Shown: positions 1 to 8,903, counted from the stretch's first letter. The stretch: DNA of 43,197 nucleotides from Akkermansiaceae bacterium (GCA_025354565.1 JANXMQ010000203.1:1-43197); one strand, 5' to 3'. Numbers and translations are program-made. Notes: generated by a model not told the origin, from the sequence alone.

Positions 1-120
1 AAGGCCGAGCCATCGGTTGTGGTCCCGGCTGGTGCGCCTTATCCATTGAGCGCGGAAAAGATTGGCCGGATGTGGCGGCTGTTGATCGAGAACGGATTCG
101 CCTCCTTCGCCGAGGCATGA
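1..120 (+). CDS. C-terminal end of an unidentified protein, 5' end outside window
   Basis: An open frame runs from the left edge to TGA at 118-120 and encodes the last 39 residues of a protein, ending FASFAEA. No domain can be recognised in so short a tail. The stop lies four bases before the ATG of the DUF2357/PD-(D/E)XK gene at 125, so the two are almost certainly one operon. McrC-like DUF2357 proteins are usually encoded directly after a McrB-like AAA+ ATPase, so a McrB-type subunit is the best guess. That guess rests on context only, not on any motif visible here. Confidence 0.55.
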   Translation, partial: KAEPSVVVPAGAPYPLSAEKIGRMWRLLIENGFASFAEA

Positions 121-124
121 GGTC

Positions 125-2542
125 ATGCGCATTCTTCCTGATACCAGCGTTCCGTTTCGCTCGCCGTCCGGCGCGGTGGTGGCCCACGTCACCCTGATGC
201 CGGTGAAGGATGCGGATAGCGCATCCACGGCACCGCTGACGGAGACGGACGAGGAAGACGCCCGTGAACATGGGGAGACGACGGTTCAGTTGCGCGAGTC
301 GGAGCGTTATGAATATGAGGTGGTGCCCACTAACGGCGCGGACTTGCGGCTGCGGTGCAGTCTTTCGAGCCGTCGCCGCAGTCTTGGCGCTGGCGGTGGA
401 AAGCCGGATGCGGGCCTGATCGAGACACGTTCCTTTTGCGGCACGCTCCTGCTGGAACTGGTCGAGGGCGAGGTGGACGACGCGAAGTCTGCGGTGGCGT
501 CGGCGTTGCTGGATGTGCGGTCGCTTAAGCTGGACTACCGAACGGAATACCGCGGGATGCTGCGGCGGCTGTCAGACGAAATGGCGGGGTTGGTGGCAGA
601 TGCGCGGTCATCGGCCAAGGCGGGTTTCCGTTCGACCTTTGAGGACCGGACTGATGCGGGCTGGCTGCAAATCCAACTGGAGCTGCTGCGAGAGACGCTG
701 GACAGCGCTGATTTTTCCGCCGCACTGCAACGCATCCTGAGCTTTCCCCATGAGCGATTGTCCACGGTGAACGATTCCGTTTCCACCGACCGGCCGATTC
801 GCTGGACGCCATCGGCAGTGCGGCAACTGGTGACGGGGAATCCACGCCGGGAGGTTCCGGCTACGCATCCGCTGCGCACGCAACTCGGTTTGGAATCGCT
901 CGCCGAGCGGGTGCTGGTGCCGCGCAAGTCGCGGGACCTGGACACGCTGGAGAACCGGTTTGTGAAGTTCGCGCTGGGCGAGTTCCGGGCTTTCCTCACG
1001 CACGCGCAAGGCGTGTTCGATTCAAATCCGGGTTGGGGCGCATCGGCGGCGTTGTCGCGGCGGCTGGCGGCCACGGTGGAGGATTGGCTGGGGCGTAGCT
1101 TGTTCCGTGAAGTGGGCGAGATGCGTTTCGCGCCACTCGGCAGTCCGGTCTTGCAGCGCAAGGCGGGCTATCGCGAGTTGCTGCGCTGGTGGCTGCGGTT
1201 TCGCACGGCAGCGGAGCTTTCGTGGGAGGGCGGCGAGGAGTTGTTTCACGCCGGACAGCGCGACGTGGCGAGTCTCTACGAGTATTGGCTGTTCTTCGAG
1301 TTGCTGGGCTGGTTCTGCCAGAAATGCCGGGGTGGAAACCGTCCGGCAGTCGAGGAGTTGATTGAAGGCTTGCAGGAAGGTTCGCCGAATCTCCGACTGC
1401 GGAAGCGGATGGAGCTGGGGCCGTTTGTCGGCACGTTCGCGGGGCAGAGTCGCCGATTGAATGCGCGCTTTGCCTACAACCGGCGCTTTGAGGTGACGCA
1501 AGACCGGCACGCGGGCGGAAGCTGGACGCGGCGTTTGCATCCTGACTACACGCTGACGTTTTGGCCCGCCGATTTGCCGAGCGAGGCAGAAGCGGAGCGG
1601 CAGGAGCTGCTGGTGCATGTTCATTTCGACGCAAAGTATCGAGTGGAAGACATCGAGGGCTTGTTCGGCGCAGAAGGGGCGGATGACGCCGACGACGAGG
1701 TGGAGGGTAACTATAAGCGGCAGGACTTGCTAAAAATGCACGCCTACCGAGACGCCATCAAACGCTCGCAAGGTGCGTATGTGCTGTATCCGGGGCGGGC
1801 GAATGCGGCGGTGAAGTTGAAAGGCTTTCACGAAATCCTGCCGGGGCTGGGTGCGTTTGGCGTCGCGCCGGATGAGAACGGCGCTGCGCAGGGATTGGAG
1901 TCGCTAGAGAAGTTCTTGGATGAAGTGCTGGCGCATCTTGGCAACCGGACGACGGCACAGGAGCGCGTGAGCTACCACGTCGCCGAGAGCTACACGCTCA
2001 AGGAAGAGCCGGTGCAGTATGGCTCGCTGGTGCTGGCGGAGCGGGATGAACTGAGCGACACGACGCGGGCACTGCCGCCGTCCGAGCATCATGTGGTCGT
2101 GGCTTGGTTTGAGGATGACGCGCAGCTTCAATGGACGATGAAGACAGGGTTTGCGGTCGTCCGTCTGGGGGATCGGCGCGGAACTTGGCATGTGCCGCCT
2201 GAGTTTGCGTCGGCGAGGCACGTTCTGCTACACACGCACAAGAGCCAAGTTGCGGATGGCTTACTGGCACTGAAAGAGCGGAAGCCTGGCTACAAGATTT
2301 TCACAGCAGAGGACTTGAAAGCGAAAGGCTATCCGGGCTCAGCCAGCGGGAATATTTACGCCATTTTTGAAGTCGAGCCCGACCCTGTCTTTAACGGTCA
2401 ACAATGGGAAGGCCGCAAGCTTCAAGAGGTCATGACGGCATTTGAGTCGCGGCGAAAATACCGCGAGGTGAAGGCGCTTAAGTTTCTGTCGGCATTGCCC
2501 AGAGTCTTGAGTTTGCAGGAGTTGTTGAAGGCGATGCGATGA
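125..2542 (+). CDS. DUF2357 / PD-(D/E)XK nuclease-like protein (McrC-like)
   Basis: This 805-residue protein has the layout of DUF2357 proteins with a C-terminal PDDEXK_7 (DUF524) nuclease domain. The block [13 protein letters not shown] near residue 275 is typical of the family. The catalytic candidates are the Asp of HPDYTLTFW (about residue 477) followed by FDAKYR (about residue 507), giving the D...DxK pattern of PD-(D/E)XK enzymes. The family is generally paired with a McrB-like AAA+ ATPase in modification-dependent restriction; here the partner would be the gene cut by the left edge, four bases upstream. No signal peptide or membrane segment is visible, so it should be cytoplasmic. The 3' end merges directly into a decayed hsdR fragment, suggesting a recombination junction. 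Its DNA contains only one CTAAC/GTTAG pentamer, unlike the housekeeping genes downstream. Confidence 0.8.
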   Translation: MRILPDTSVPFRSPSGAVVAHVTLMPVKDADSASTAPLTETDEEDAREHGETTVQLRESERYEYEVVPTNGADLRLRCSLSSRRRSLGAGGGKPDAGLIETRSFCGTLLLELVEGEVDDAKSAVASALLDVRSLKLDYRTEYRGMLRRLSDEMAGLVADARSSAKAGFRSTFEDRTDAGWLQIQLELLRETLDSADFSAALQRILSFPHERLSTVNDSVSTDRPIRWTPSAVRQLVTGNPRREVPATHPLRTQLGLESLAERVLVPRKSRDLDTLENRFVKFALGEFRAFLTHAQGVFDSNPGWGASAALSRRLAATVEDWLGRSLFREVGEMRFAPLGSPVLQRKAGYRELLRWWLRFRTAAELSWEGGEELFHAGQRDVASLYEYWLFFELLGWFCQKCRGGNRPAVEELIEGLQEGSPNLRLRKRMELGPFVGTFAGQSRRLNARFAYNRRFEVTQDRHAGGSWTRRLHPDYTLTFWPADLPSEAEAERQELLVHVHFDAKYRVEDIEGLFGAEGADDADDEVEGNYKRQDLLKMHAYRDAIKRSQGAYVLYPGRANAAVKLKGFHEILPGLGAFGVAPDENGAAQGLESLEKFLDEVLAHLGNRTTAQERVSYHVAESYTLKEEPVQYGSLVLAERDELSDTTRALPPSEHHVVVAWFEDDAQLQWTMKTGFAVVRLGDRRGTWHVPPEFASARHVLLHTHKSQVADGLLALKERKPGYKIFTAEDLKAKGYPGSASGNIYAIFEVEPDPVFNGQQWEGRKLQEVMTAFESRRKYREVKALKFLSALPRVLSLQELLKAMR

Positions 2543-2899
2543 GGCGCACCGCAGCCAGTGTGGGTCCGGCGGCAAGGTCAATACCCAGACCGGCGAGATG
2601 TCCTACGGCTTCGCCAGCAACCTGCGCGATGCCTTGCCGAATGCGTCGTTCATCGGCTTCACCGGCACGCCCATCGAGAAGACGGACGCGAACACGCGGG
2701 CGGTCTTTGGCGATTACATTTGATGCTCCCCGCCGGTCGCACCCTGCGGGCACGTCGCTTCGCTCCTGTCCAACTCGCTCCGCTCGGTTCCATCTACGAC
2801 ATCCAGTGCGCCGTCGCCGAGAAGGCCACGGGGCCGATCTATTACGAGATCCGCAGACGTTTCTTCGCTTGGATCTGCGAGGTGCGGGGAGACAGTTGA
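2535..2899 (+). pseudogene. Remnant of a type I restriction subunit R (hsdR)
   Basis: In the frame ending at TGA 2721-2723 the translation begins with DEAHRSQ (Asp codon at 2538-2540), the Walker B/motif II signature of HsdR. It continues through [17 protein letters not shown] and AVFGDYI. The expected continuation, SIYDIQ...ATGPIYYE, is present from 2789 but in another frame, after about 68 bases of unrelated GC-rich sequence containing the stop. Everything before DEAH and after PIYYE is gone. The fragment starts inside the last codons of the preceding DUF2357 gene, so the junction is abrupt. The sequence differs from the hsdR of the island at 19.9-22.6 kb (which has TGTPLIAGEERTREVFGDYV), so it derives from a second type I family and is not a copy of it. 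Confidence 0.85.
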
Positions 2900-3062
2900 G
2901 GCTCCGCGCAAAGCACTGGCTTTTTCCTGCGCTATCCGCAGAGTATGCGACGGTGCGCGATCTTCGGAGAGGGAAAATAAGGAGTCGCGAGATTCCTGTC
3001 GCGAGCCAATTGGGGAGAAAGGAGAAAAGTTGAAGGTGCCTCTCTTTCGCGGCTGACTGGCT

Positions 3063-3084
3063 GGGTGGACAGGAATGTCCACCC
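3063..3084. repeat. Inverted repeat GGGTGGACA-ggaa-TGTCCACCC
   Basis: Perfect 9-bp arms (3063-3071 and 3076-3084) surround a 4-bp spacer, downstream of the ndk stop in the gap after the hsdR remnant. A shorter relative with the same GTGGACA arm lies at 4842-4858. There is no T-run, so it is not a convincing intrinsic terminator; a dispersed palindromic repeat is more likely. The rest of 2900-3098 shows no gene. Confidence 0.7.
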
Positions 3085-3098
3085 TCCTTATCGGGAAT

Positions 3099-3536
3099 TC
3101 AGTAAGCGAAGATCTCGCCGTCCTTGAAGAAGCGCTTCAACTCGGCTTGCGCGGCTTCCACGGAATCCGAAGCGTGGCAGACGTTGCGCATTTTCGCATC
3201 GCCGTCCTTGAAGCCGAAGTCACCACGGATGGTGCCGGGGGCGGCTGCTAACGAATCGGTCGGTCCTAACAAATCGCGGACGGCGGCGATCACGTCCTCG
3301 CCTTCGAGCGCCAGGGCGATGACCGGCGTTTCCTGCATGAAGCTGCGGACGGCGGGGAAAAATGGTTTATCGGCGATGTGCGAATAGTGATCGGCGAGGA
3401 TTTCGTCGCTGAGGTGCATCATCTTGATGCCACGAATCACGAAGCCGGCGGCTTGGAAACGGGCGAGCACTTGGCCGGCGAGATTTTTTTGGATCGCGTC
3501 CGGTTTAAGCAGGATGAGGGAGGTTTCGGAACTCAT
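3099..3536 (-). CDS. ndk: Nucleoside diphosphate kinase
   Basis: This cytoplasmic enzyme transfers the gamma phosphate between nucleoside triphosphates and diphosphates through a phosphohistidine. The 145-residue product has the family length and opens SSETSLILLKPDAIQKN, which contains the conserved LKPD block. The catalytic histidine lies in NVCHASDS near the C-terminus (NxxHxSDS in the family, here with Ala for the usual Gly). The frame is open to 3572, but the start at 3536 places the conserved strand at the N-terminus as in the family. Two CTAAC pentamers fall inside the gene (3248, 3266). The gene is followed by rfbB on the same strand but is separated from it by about 146 bases. Confidence 0.95.
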   Translation of the reverse strand: MSSETSLILLKPDAIQKNLAGQVLARFQAAGFVIRGIKMMHLSDEILADHYSHIADKPFFPAVRSFMQETPVIALALEGEDVIAAVRDLLGPTDSLAAAPGTIRGDFGFKDGDAKMRNVCHASDSVEAAQAELKRFFKDGEIFAY

Positions 3537-3682
3537 GCGGGTGGAATTAGTGCCGGGCCTGCGATTGTGCAAGCCTTTTGCCGAGGTCTGAAAAAAGTCG
3601 TCGTGAACTACAGTCCGCTCCTCATCTTCAAGTTCCGGCCCACCACCTGAGGTGCGGGCTGAGTTCAGGACCTCTTTTTAAT

Positions 3683-4741
3683 CTAACATCCACCTTCGCT
3701 CGCCCGCAACCATGTCTCATGCTCAAGATACCATTGCACGGTCTTGCGCATGCCAGTGGCGAAATTTTCCTGCCGCCTCCAACCCAGCTCGTTTTCGATG
3801 CGTGACGAATCGACCGCATAACGTCGGTCATGGCCGGGGCGATCTCTAACAAATCCGATCAATTCCGCGGCGGTCTTGCTCACCCGGTCCGGTGCCAGCT
3901 CCCGCAGCGTCTCGATGATGGCATGGACGACCTCCAGATTACTTAGTTCACAACGCCCGCCGAGCATATAGATTTCCCCCAATTGCCCTTGGGCCAGCGC
4001 CAGCGCGAGTCCCCGGCAATGATCCTCCACATACAGCCAATCGCGGACATTCCCGCCGTCGCCATAGACCGGCAAGGGGCCGCCTGTTAGTGTTTTTCCA
4101 ATCATCAGCGGGATCAGTTTTTCCGGAAACTGGCGGGGGCCGTAGTTGTTGGAGCAGCGCGTGATGATCACCGGCAGGCCGTAGGTGTGCTGATAGGCGC
4201 GGACCAGATGCTCGCTCCCGGCCTTGGTCGCGCTGTATGGGCTGTTAGGCGACATCGGCGTGGTCGCGGAAAACGGCGGCTCACCCGCCCCTAGCGAGCC
4301 ATGCACCTCATCCGTGGAGACATGGAGAAACACCCTTCTCCGCGACTCCGTGCGAGGCTTGGATTCTGCTAGATACTGACGGAACGCCTCCAGCAGCCGA
4401 TAGGTTCCGACCAGATTTGTCATGATGAAGGCCTCGGGATTCTCAATCGAGCGATCCACATGCGACTCGGAAGCCAGATGCAGGATGGCGTCGATTTCAT
4501 GTTCCCGCAGCAAGGCTCCGACCAAGGCGCTGTCGCCGATGTCGCCCTCCACAAAAATATGCCGCGCACCCTTGGCCGCTCTGCCCAGACTGGCGCGATG
4601 CCCCGCGTAGGTGAGCTTGTCCAGGGTCACCAAACGTTCGATTTGAAGGCCGGTTTCCCCAACTGCTTCGCCTAACAAATAACGCACCATGTTGGAGCCG
4701 ATGAAGCCCGCGCCGCCTGTCAGTAGGATTCTCATCATCAT
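3683..4741 (-). CDS. rfbB: dTDP-glucose 4,6-dehydratase
   Basis: This extended short-chain dehydrogenase/reductase converts dTDP-glucose to dTDP-4-keto-6-deoxyglucose, the second step of dTDP-rhamnose synthesis for surface polysaccharide. The NAD-binding motif GGAGFIGSN sits at the N-terminus, the catalytic YxxxK is in SPYSATKAGSEH, and HVSTDEVHGS and CSNNYGPRQFPEK are family signatures. The product of about 352 residues has the usual length. The frame is open to 4807, but the MMMRILLTGGAG region is the logical start (4741, 4738 or 4735). The other three rhamnose genes are not in the window, so this copy is isolated. Its TAG stop is part of a CTAAC/GTTAG pentamer at 3683-3687. Confidence 0.93.
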   Translation of the reverse strand: MMMRILLTGGAGFIGSNMVRYLLGEAVGETGLQIERLVTLDKLTYAGHRASLGRAAKGARHIFVEGDIGDSALVGALLREHEIDAILHLASESHVDRSIENPEAFIMTNLVGTYRLLEAFRQYLAESKPRTESRRRVFLHVSTDEVHGSLGAGEPPFSATTPMSPNSPYSATKAGSEHLVRAYQHTYGLPVIITRCSNNYGPRQFPEKLIPLMIGKTLTGGPLPVYGDGGNVRDWLYVEDHCRGLALALAQGQLGEIYMLGGRCELSNLEVVHAIIETLRELAPDRVSKTAAELIGFVRDRPGHDRRYAVDSSRIENELGWRRQENFATGMRKTVQWYLEHETWLRASEGGC

Positions 4742-5042
4742 GCGCTGGCTTTTAAAATCGCTGGGAACCACACCGCTGTCAAAGCCATACACCGTGAGTG
4801 CCAACACAGCAAGGACACATAACAGTTACCGCCCATGGAGCGTGGACATTTTGTCCACTGAGTGCTCAGGACATCTTGCCCCGTGTTTATCCGGCGCACA
4901 AAATGTCCGCGGCACCTAGCGTTCAAGATGAACGCGCTTCAGCATCCAGAATGAACGCTCGCCCCATCCCGGCGCGTGCCAACTTAGTCGTGAGGTTTTG
5001 TCCGCTTGCGCGTCCGGCATCCTGCCCTAGACTCGGACAGTT
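4742..5042. other. Intergenic region with short palindromes
   Basis: About 300 bases between the divergently oriented rfbB and the operon starting at 5043. No convincing gene is present; the short frames here are not supported. It contains the palindrome at 4842-4858, a small hairpin GTTCA-aga-TGAAC at 4921-4933, and a partial echo of the first palindrome (ACAAAATGTCCGC, about 4899-4911). The promoters of both flanking genes should be here, but no clear -35/-10 pair could be assigned. Confidence 0.5.
4842..4858. repeat. Inverted repeat GTGGACA-ttt-TGTCCAC
   Basis: Perfect 7-bp arms (4842-4848 and 4852-4858) with a 3-bp spacer. The arms match the core of the inverted repeat at 3063-3084, so the two bracket ndk-rfbB. 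Either an operator for a dimeric regulator or a member of a dispersed palindromic repeat family would fit. Confidence 0.6.
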
Positions 5043-5672
5043 ATGGCACGCAGGGAAGTGATGATCAAAGCGGCGCTGGTCCTGATCGCCGTCTGGGCCT
5101 GTGTCTGGGCGGTTCGGGCCTATGCGGGGTCGCGGAAAATCACCGCCGCGCGGGTGGACCAGGAAGTCGCCAGCGCCAACTTCGCCGACTGGTCCGGCCA
5201 AACCTCGCCACCGGACCCAGCGGAAGCCCACCGTCGGGACGGGGAAATCCGCAAGATCGCGGATCTGGTAAACCGCCTGGATTTCCAAGAGCGGGAAAAA
5301 AGTCGGGACAACCGCTCCGGCGAGGCGTTTTTCCGCAAACTCGCGCCGGGTGAAAAAGGCCGTTTCATCGATCTAACTATCGTCGAGTCCATGGGGAGGT
5401 TCATGGAATCGCTCGATGCGATGAAACCGGACCAGCGCCGGAAATTCGTTGAGCAAGGCCTCAAAGACATTCAGGCAGGCCGCACCGGAGCAGACATGGC
5501 ACGGGCTGATGAACTCGGCGCGGACCTGCTCGACAAGATCACCCAGCAGGGCATGAAAGCGTATTTTGAAAAATCCAGCGCGGATACCAAGCTCGACCTC
5601 GCCCCGCTAATGAACGCGATGAATGAACAGATGCAAGGCCTCCGCGGCAACGAATTCGGCCCCCACCAATGA
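5043..5672 (+). CDS. Hypothetical membrane-anchored protein
   Basis: A 209-residue protein of unknown function. Residues about 8-28 (ALVLIAVWACVWAVRAYAG) form one hydrophobic helix after a basic start, so it is either a signal anchor or an uncleaved signal peptide. The rest is charged and probably largely helical and faces the periplasm. The ATG of the pseudopilin gene overlaps its stop (ATGA at 5669-5672), implying translational coupling. An ABC ATPase follows 13 bases later. Together they look like a three-gene envelope operon, and a role alongside the pseudopilin is the only contextual hint. Confidence 0.75.
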   Translation: MARREVMIKAALVLIAVWACVWAVRAYAGSRKITAARVDQEVASANFADWSGQTSPPDPAEAHRRDGEIRKIADLVNRLDFQEREKSRDNRSGEAFFRKLAPGEKGRFIDLTIVESMGRFMESLDAMKPDQRRKFVEQGLKDIQAGRTGADMARADELGADLLDKITQQGMKAYFEKSSADTKLDLAPLMNAMNEQMQGLRGNEFGPHQ

Positions 5673-6184
5673 GCAAAAACCGTGGCTTCACCCTGATCGA
5701 ATTGCTCGTCGTGGTGGCGATCATCGCCGTGCTCGCCGGGGTCGGCTATCCGCTGGCCCTAACATTCATCGGAAAATCCCGCGAGGCGGCCTGTCTCGGC
5801 AATCTCCGCCAGCTCGGCGTGGGCCTGCAAAGCTACTTGCTGGATCACAATAACATCATGCCCGATCTCAAAGCTGGACGCGCTGCCAAGACCGAAGATG
5901 TGCCGGTGTTAGATACCGTCCTGCTGTCCTATCTCGGCTCGCCGGACGCCTTCCAATGCCCCGCCGACAAGCAGCAATTCAAAACCACCGGATGCAGCTA
6001 TTTCTGGAATTTCCTGCTAAGTGGCAAGCCGGTATCACAACTCTCGGTCTTCGGTCTCAATAAGGATCGTCCTGACAAAATCCCGCTCATCTCCGACAAG
6101 GAAGCTTGGCATCCCCATGGGACGAATTTCCTCTACGCCGACTTGAGCGTTTCTAACAAAGTCCGCTTCGCCGCCGGAAATTAA
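5669..6184 (+). CDS. Type II pseudopilin-like protein with prepilin N-terminus
   Basis: The N-terminus MSKNRGFTLIELLVVVAIIA is a textbook class III prepilin leader: cleavage by prepilin peptidase after the Gly, N-methylated Phe, Glu at mature position 5, then a single hydrophobic helix. The C-terminal part ends with HPHGTNFLYADLSVSNKVRF, resembling the H-x9-DG stretch of the prepilin-like proteins that are abundant in Planctomycetes and Verrucomicrobia. At 171 residues it is short for that group. It overlaps the upstream membrane protein by four bases. No secretin, pilus ATPase or prepilin peptidase is in the window, so whether it builds a pseudopilus or a surface structure cannot be told. 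Confidence 0.85.
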   Translation: MSKNRGFTLIELLVVVAIIAVLAGVGYPLALTFIGKSREAACLGNLRQLGVGLQSYLLDHNNIMPDLKAGRAAKTEDVPVLDTVLLSYLGSPDAFQCPADKQQFKTTGCSYFWNFLLSGKPVSQLSVFGLNKDRPDKIPLISDKEAWHPHGTNFLYADLSVSNKVRFAAGN

Positions 6185-6197
6185 TACTTATCAACCG

Positions 6198-7094
6198 ATG
6201 CTCGTCGCCAACAATCTCTACAAAAAGTTCGGCGGCAAACCCGCACTCGATGATGTTTCCTTCCACGTCCAGCGCGGGGAAATCTACGGGCTGTTAGGTC
6301 ATAACGGCGCGGGAAAAAGCACCTCGCTCGGGATTATCCTCGGCATGGTCATGCCGGACGCCGGGGATGTCAGCATTGGCGGAGTCTCCGTACTCAAGAA
6401 TCGCGCACAGGCTTTGCGAAAAGTCGGGGCCATCTTTGAAGCCCCTGCGTTTTACGAATATCTCAGTGGCTGGGATAACCTGAAAATCCTCATGGGTTAT
6501 TCCACCGGCTTCGATGCCGCCGCCGCCCGTGTCGTGGTCGAGCGCGTTGGATTGACCAAACGGATTGCCTCGAAAGTCCGCACCTACAGCCACGGCATGC
6601 GCCAGCGACTCGCCCTCGCCCAAGCCCTGCTGCCCGAACCGGAAGTCTTGCTGCTGGACGAACCAACCGACGGCCTCGACCCGGAGGGTATCAAGTGGTT
6701 CCGCGAATTCATCCTCACCCTTCGCGACGAACGCGGGATGACTGTGTTGTTCAACTCGCATCTGTTAGCCGAGGTCGAACTGATGTGCGATCGCGTGGCC
6801 ATCCTCCGCGAGGGACGGCGGGTGTTCGAGGGCAGCGCCGGCGGACTCCAACATGACACGCCAGTTTTCGAGGTCGATCTCGCGCCATGGGACAGCGCCT
6901 GCGGACTCATCCACAGCGCGGGCGGCGAGATTCTATCAGCTAACAGGATCAGCCTGCCACATGCCCTCGATCCGGCTTTGTTAGTTGAAACTCTGGTGCG
7001 TGCTGGCGTCCGCGTCCGTGCCTTTGCCCCGGTCCGCCGCTCGCTGGAAGATCTCTACATGGAGATTCACAACGGCGCAGCGTCTCCAAATTGA
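6198..7094 (+). CDS. ABC transporter ATP-binding protein
   Basis: This 298-residue ATPase has Walker A GHNGAGKST (about residue 34), signature YSHGMRQRLALAQAL and Walker B LLLDEPTDGLDPEG, with the H-loop in NSHLLAE. The organisation matches the CcmA/NatA-type ATPases that pair with separate ABC-2 permeases, including a C-terminal extension of about 80 residues. No permease follows, so the partner must be elsewhere or be the unrelated membrane protein upstream. It starts 13 bases after the pseudopilin stop. Its last 28 bases overlap the end of the convergent ABC gene on the other strand. Confidence 0.9.
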   Translation: MLVANNLYKKFGGKPALDDVSFHVQRGEIYGLLGHNGAGKSTSLGIILGMVMPDAGDVSIGGVSVLKNRAQALRKVGAIFEAPAFYEYLSGWDNLKILMGYSTGFDAAAARVVVERVGLTKRIASKVRTYSHGMRQRLALAQALLPEPEVLLLDEPTDGLDPEGIKWFREFILTLRDERGMTVLFNSHLLAEVELMCDRVAILREGRRVFEGSAGGLQHDTPVFEVDLAPWDSACGLIHSAGGEILSANRISLPHALDPALLVETLVRAGVRVRAFAPVRRSLEDLYMEIHNGAASPN

Positions 7095-8839
7095 GCGGGA
7101 ACGACGTCCTCGATTTTCCACGAACCGGAGCGATCTAACAACAAAAGCCGGTCATGATAGGGAATCAAGGTTGTGCGATGTCCCACGCTGATGAAGCCGA
7201 TGCCGGAAGTCTTAATTTGCTGGTATAACTGCTCCTGATTTTCCTCATCCAGCGCACTCGTCGCCTCGTCGAGAAAGGCGAATTTTGGTTGCCGCAAAAA
7301 CAATCGGGCGAAGGCGACTCGTTGTTGCTCGCCGAGTGAGAGCATGTTATTCCAATCCACCACTCGTTTCAGGTCGCCGTCCACACGCTCCAACACATCG
7401 GATAGATTGACGGCCTCCACGACCGCGAGAATCTCCTCGTCGGTGGCTCCGCGGTCGGGGTACGGATAGAGCAATTGATCCCGCAAGCAGCCTTCCACCA
7501 TATACGGTCGCTGGGGGAGAAACATGAGTTGATCTGCTGCCGGACGTTCGAGCAAACCGCAGGCTCCAGGCCACAGACCGGCGATGGTGCGGAGAACGGA
7601 ACTCTTGCCGGTGCCGCTGGCTCCCATAATGATAAGACTTTGATTGATCTTGAGTTCGAGCGACAACTTTTCCACCAGCGTTTTCATAACCACCGGGGTG
7701 CAAATGGTGAGTTCATCGAGCTTTACGATCTGGCTGTTTTCCTCCGGCTTGTTAGCGGCTTCAGAGGTTATCCGTTGTTCCTCCGCATCGTGCTCGTCAA
7801 GTTGGTCCCACAAGCTGCCGAGACGCTGGACTCCCGCCAGATAGGCACTCAGGCCGCCGAATTGCATGATGATTAGCGAGATCGCTGTTAGCACGGTCCG
7901 GAATGCGTCAGCCGCTTGGGTGACCACGCCGAATTCCACCTGCCCGCGCATATACATCGGCGCGACGACGGCAACCGGCAAGACGAGGGCGAGGTAATTG
8001 TAGCTGTTGGTGAAAAACGCGAGATTCCGGTTGCGGATGATGATGATCCGCATGTTGGCCACCGCTGCGGTTAGACGGTTGAAAAGATCCAGATGCTCGC
8101 GTTTTTCCCCCCGATAGAAAGCGATCGACTCCGCGTTGTCTCGCACTCGGACTAGGCTGTAACGGAAGTCCGCCTCCTTTTCATATTGATGGTAATGCAA
8201 TCTAACGAGCTTGCGGCCAATGACGATACTGATGGCGGTGCCGGCGATGGCATAGATCACCATGATCGCGACGAGGGTGCCTGAAATCAGCCACAGCACG
8301 CCGATAAAGCTGACCAGCGTCACCACCGAGTTCAGCGCAATCAACAGGAACGACAGCGAGCTGGTAGTGAAGTTTCTAACATCCTCACTGATCCGCTGGT
8401 CCGGGTTGTCCACGCTTTCCGAGCCGCGCAGGCGGAAGTAGGCGCGGTTGTTGAAATAGCGTTTCACCAGATGCTGCGCCATCCATTCCCGCCACAGCAG
8501 GGCCAGCCGCTCCTCGACCCAGCGATAGTAAACACCGATGGGGATCGCGAGTAGGATCGTGCCGATATATTTCCAAAGCGTGTCCCAAAAGGCTCCCTGA
8601 TTTTTGTCAGTGATAGCCGTTATGAAATGGGCCGCAGCATAGCTCATGAGCACTTGCACCGCTCCCGTGGCGAGGGAGAGAAGCAGCAAGGCGATGAGGA
8701 ATCCACGCGCCTTGCGCCGGCGTTCCGAAGCGAAAAATGCCTTGGAAATGACCCAGAATTGGCGGCTGGTGGTTTTCCACGTTTCGCGGTCGGCTACCGG
8801 GTCGGATGCCACTGCGGGAGGGATGTCGGTTTTTTCCAC
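7067..8839 (-). CDS. ABC transporter, fused permease and ATP-binding (SbmA/YddA-like)
   Basis: A 590-residue half-transporter: about 330 residues of membrane domain (helices visible from ALLLLSLATGAVQVLMSY onward) followed by a nucleotide-binding domain. The segment LRGSESVDNPDQRISEDVRNF is diagnostic of the SbmA/BacA, YddA and ABCD-like family. Walker A is GASGTGKSS, the signature is LSLGEQQRVAFARL, and Walker B is FAFLDEATSALDEE. It should work as a homodimer in the inner membrane. Related proteins handle peptides, vitamin B12-type cofactors or very-long-chain acyl groups, so the substrate is open. It converges on and overlaps the preceding ABC gene by 28 bases. Confidence 0.9.
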   Translation of the reverse strand: MEKTDIPPAVASDPVADRETWKTTSRQFWVISKAFFASERRRKARGFLIALLLLSLATGAVQVLMSYAAAHFITAITDKNQGAFWDTLWKYIGTILLAIPIGVYYRWVEERLALLWREWMAQHLVKRYFNNRAYFRLRGSESVDNPDQRISEDVRNFTTSSLSFLLIALNSVVTLVSFIGVLWLISGTLVAIMVIYAIAGTAISIVIGRKLVRLHYHQYEKEADFRYSLVRVRDNAESIAFYRGEKREHLDLFNRLTAAVANMRIIIIRNRNLAFFTNSYNYLALVLPVAVVAPMYMRGQVEFGVVTQAADAFRTVLTAISLIIMQFGGLSAYLAGVQRLGSLWDQLDEHDAEEQRITSEAANKPEENSQIVKLDELTICTPVVMKTLVEKLSLELKINQSLIIMGASGTGKSSVLRTIAGLWPGACGLLERPAADQLMFLPQRPYMVEGCLRDQLLYPYPDRGATDEEILAVVEAVNLSDVLERVDGDLKRVVDWNNMLSLGEQQRVAFARLFLRQPKFAFLDEATSALDEENQEQLYQQIKTSGIGFISVGHRTTLIPYHDRLLLLDRSGSWKIEDVVPAQFGDAAPL

Positions 8840-8874
8840 TGGCTTTCAATCTAGCGAGCCTCTGACGCGCTGCC

Positions 8875-8903
8875 ACCGATTTTTTAACGGCAAAAATCCC
8901 GGT
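8875..8903. terminator. Possible terminator between the MBL gene and the ABC gene
   Basis: ACCGATTTTT (8875 onward) can pair with AAAAATCCCGGT with a two-base bulge. This gives an A/T-flanked hairpin just after the minus-strand MBL gene ends at 8914 and before the ABC gene begins at 8839. The stem is imperfect, so this is a weak call. Confidence 0.3.

Noticed and set aside
4842-4858. Intrinsic terminator
   Set aside because: The stem is short, no T-run follows on either strand, and the site lies between divergent genes where no transcript should end.
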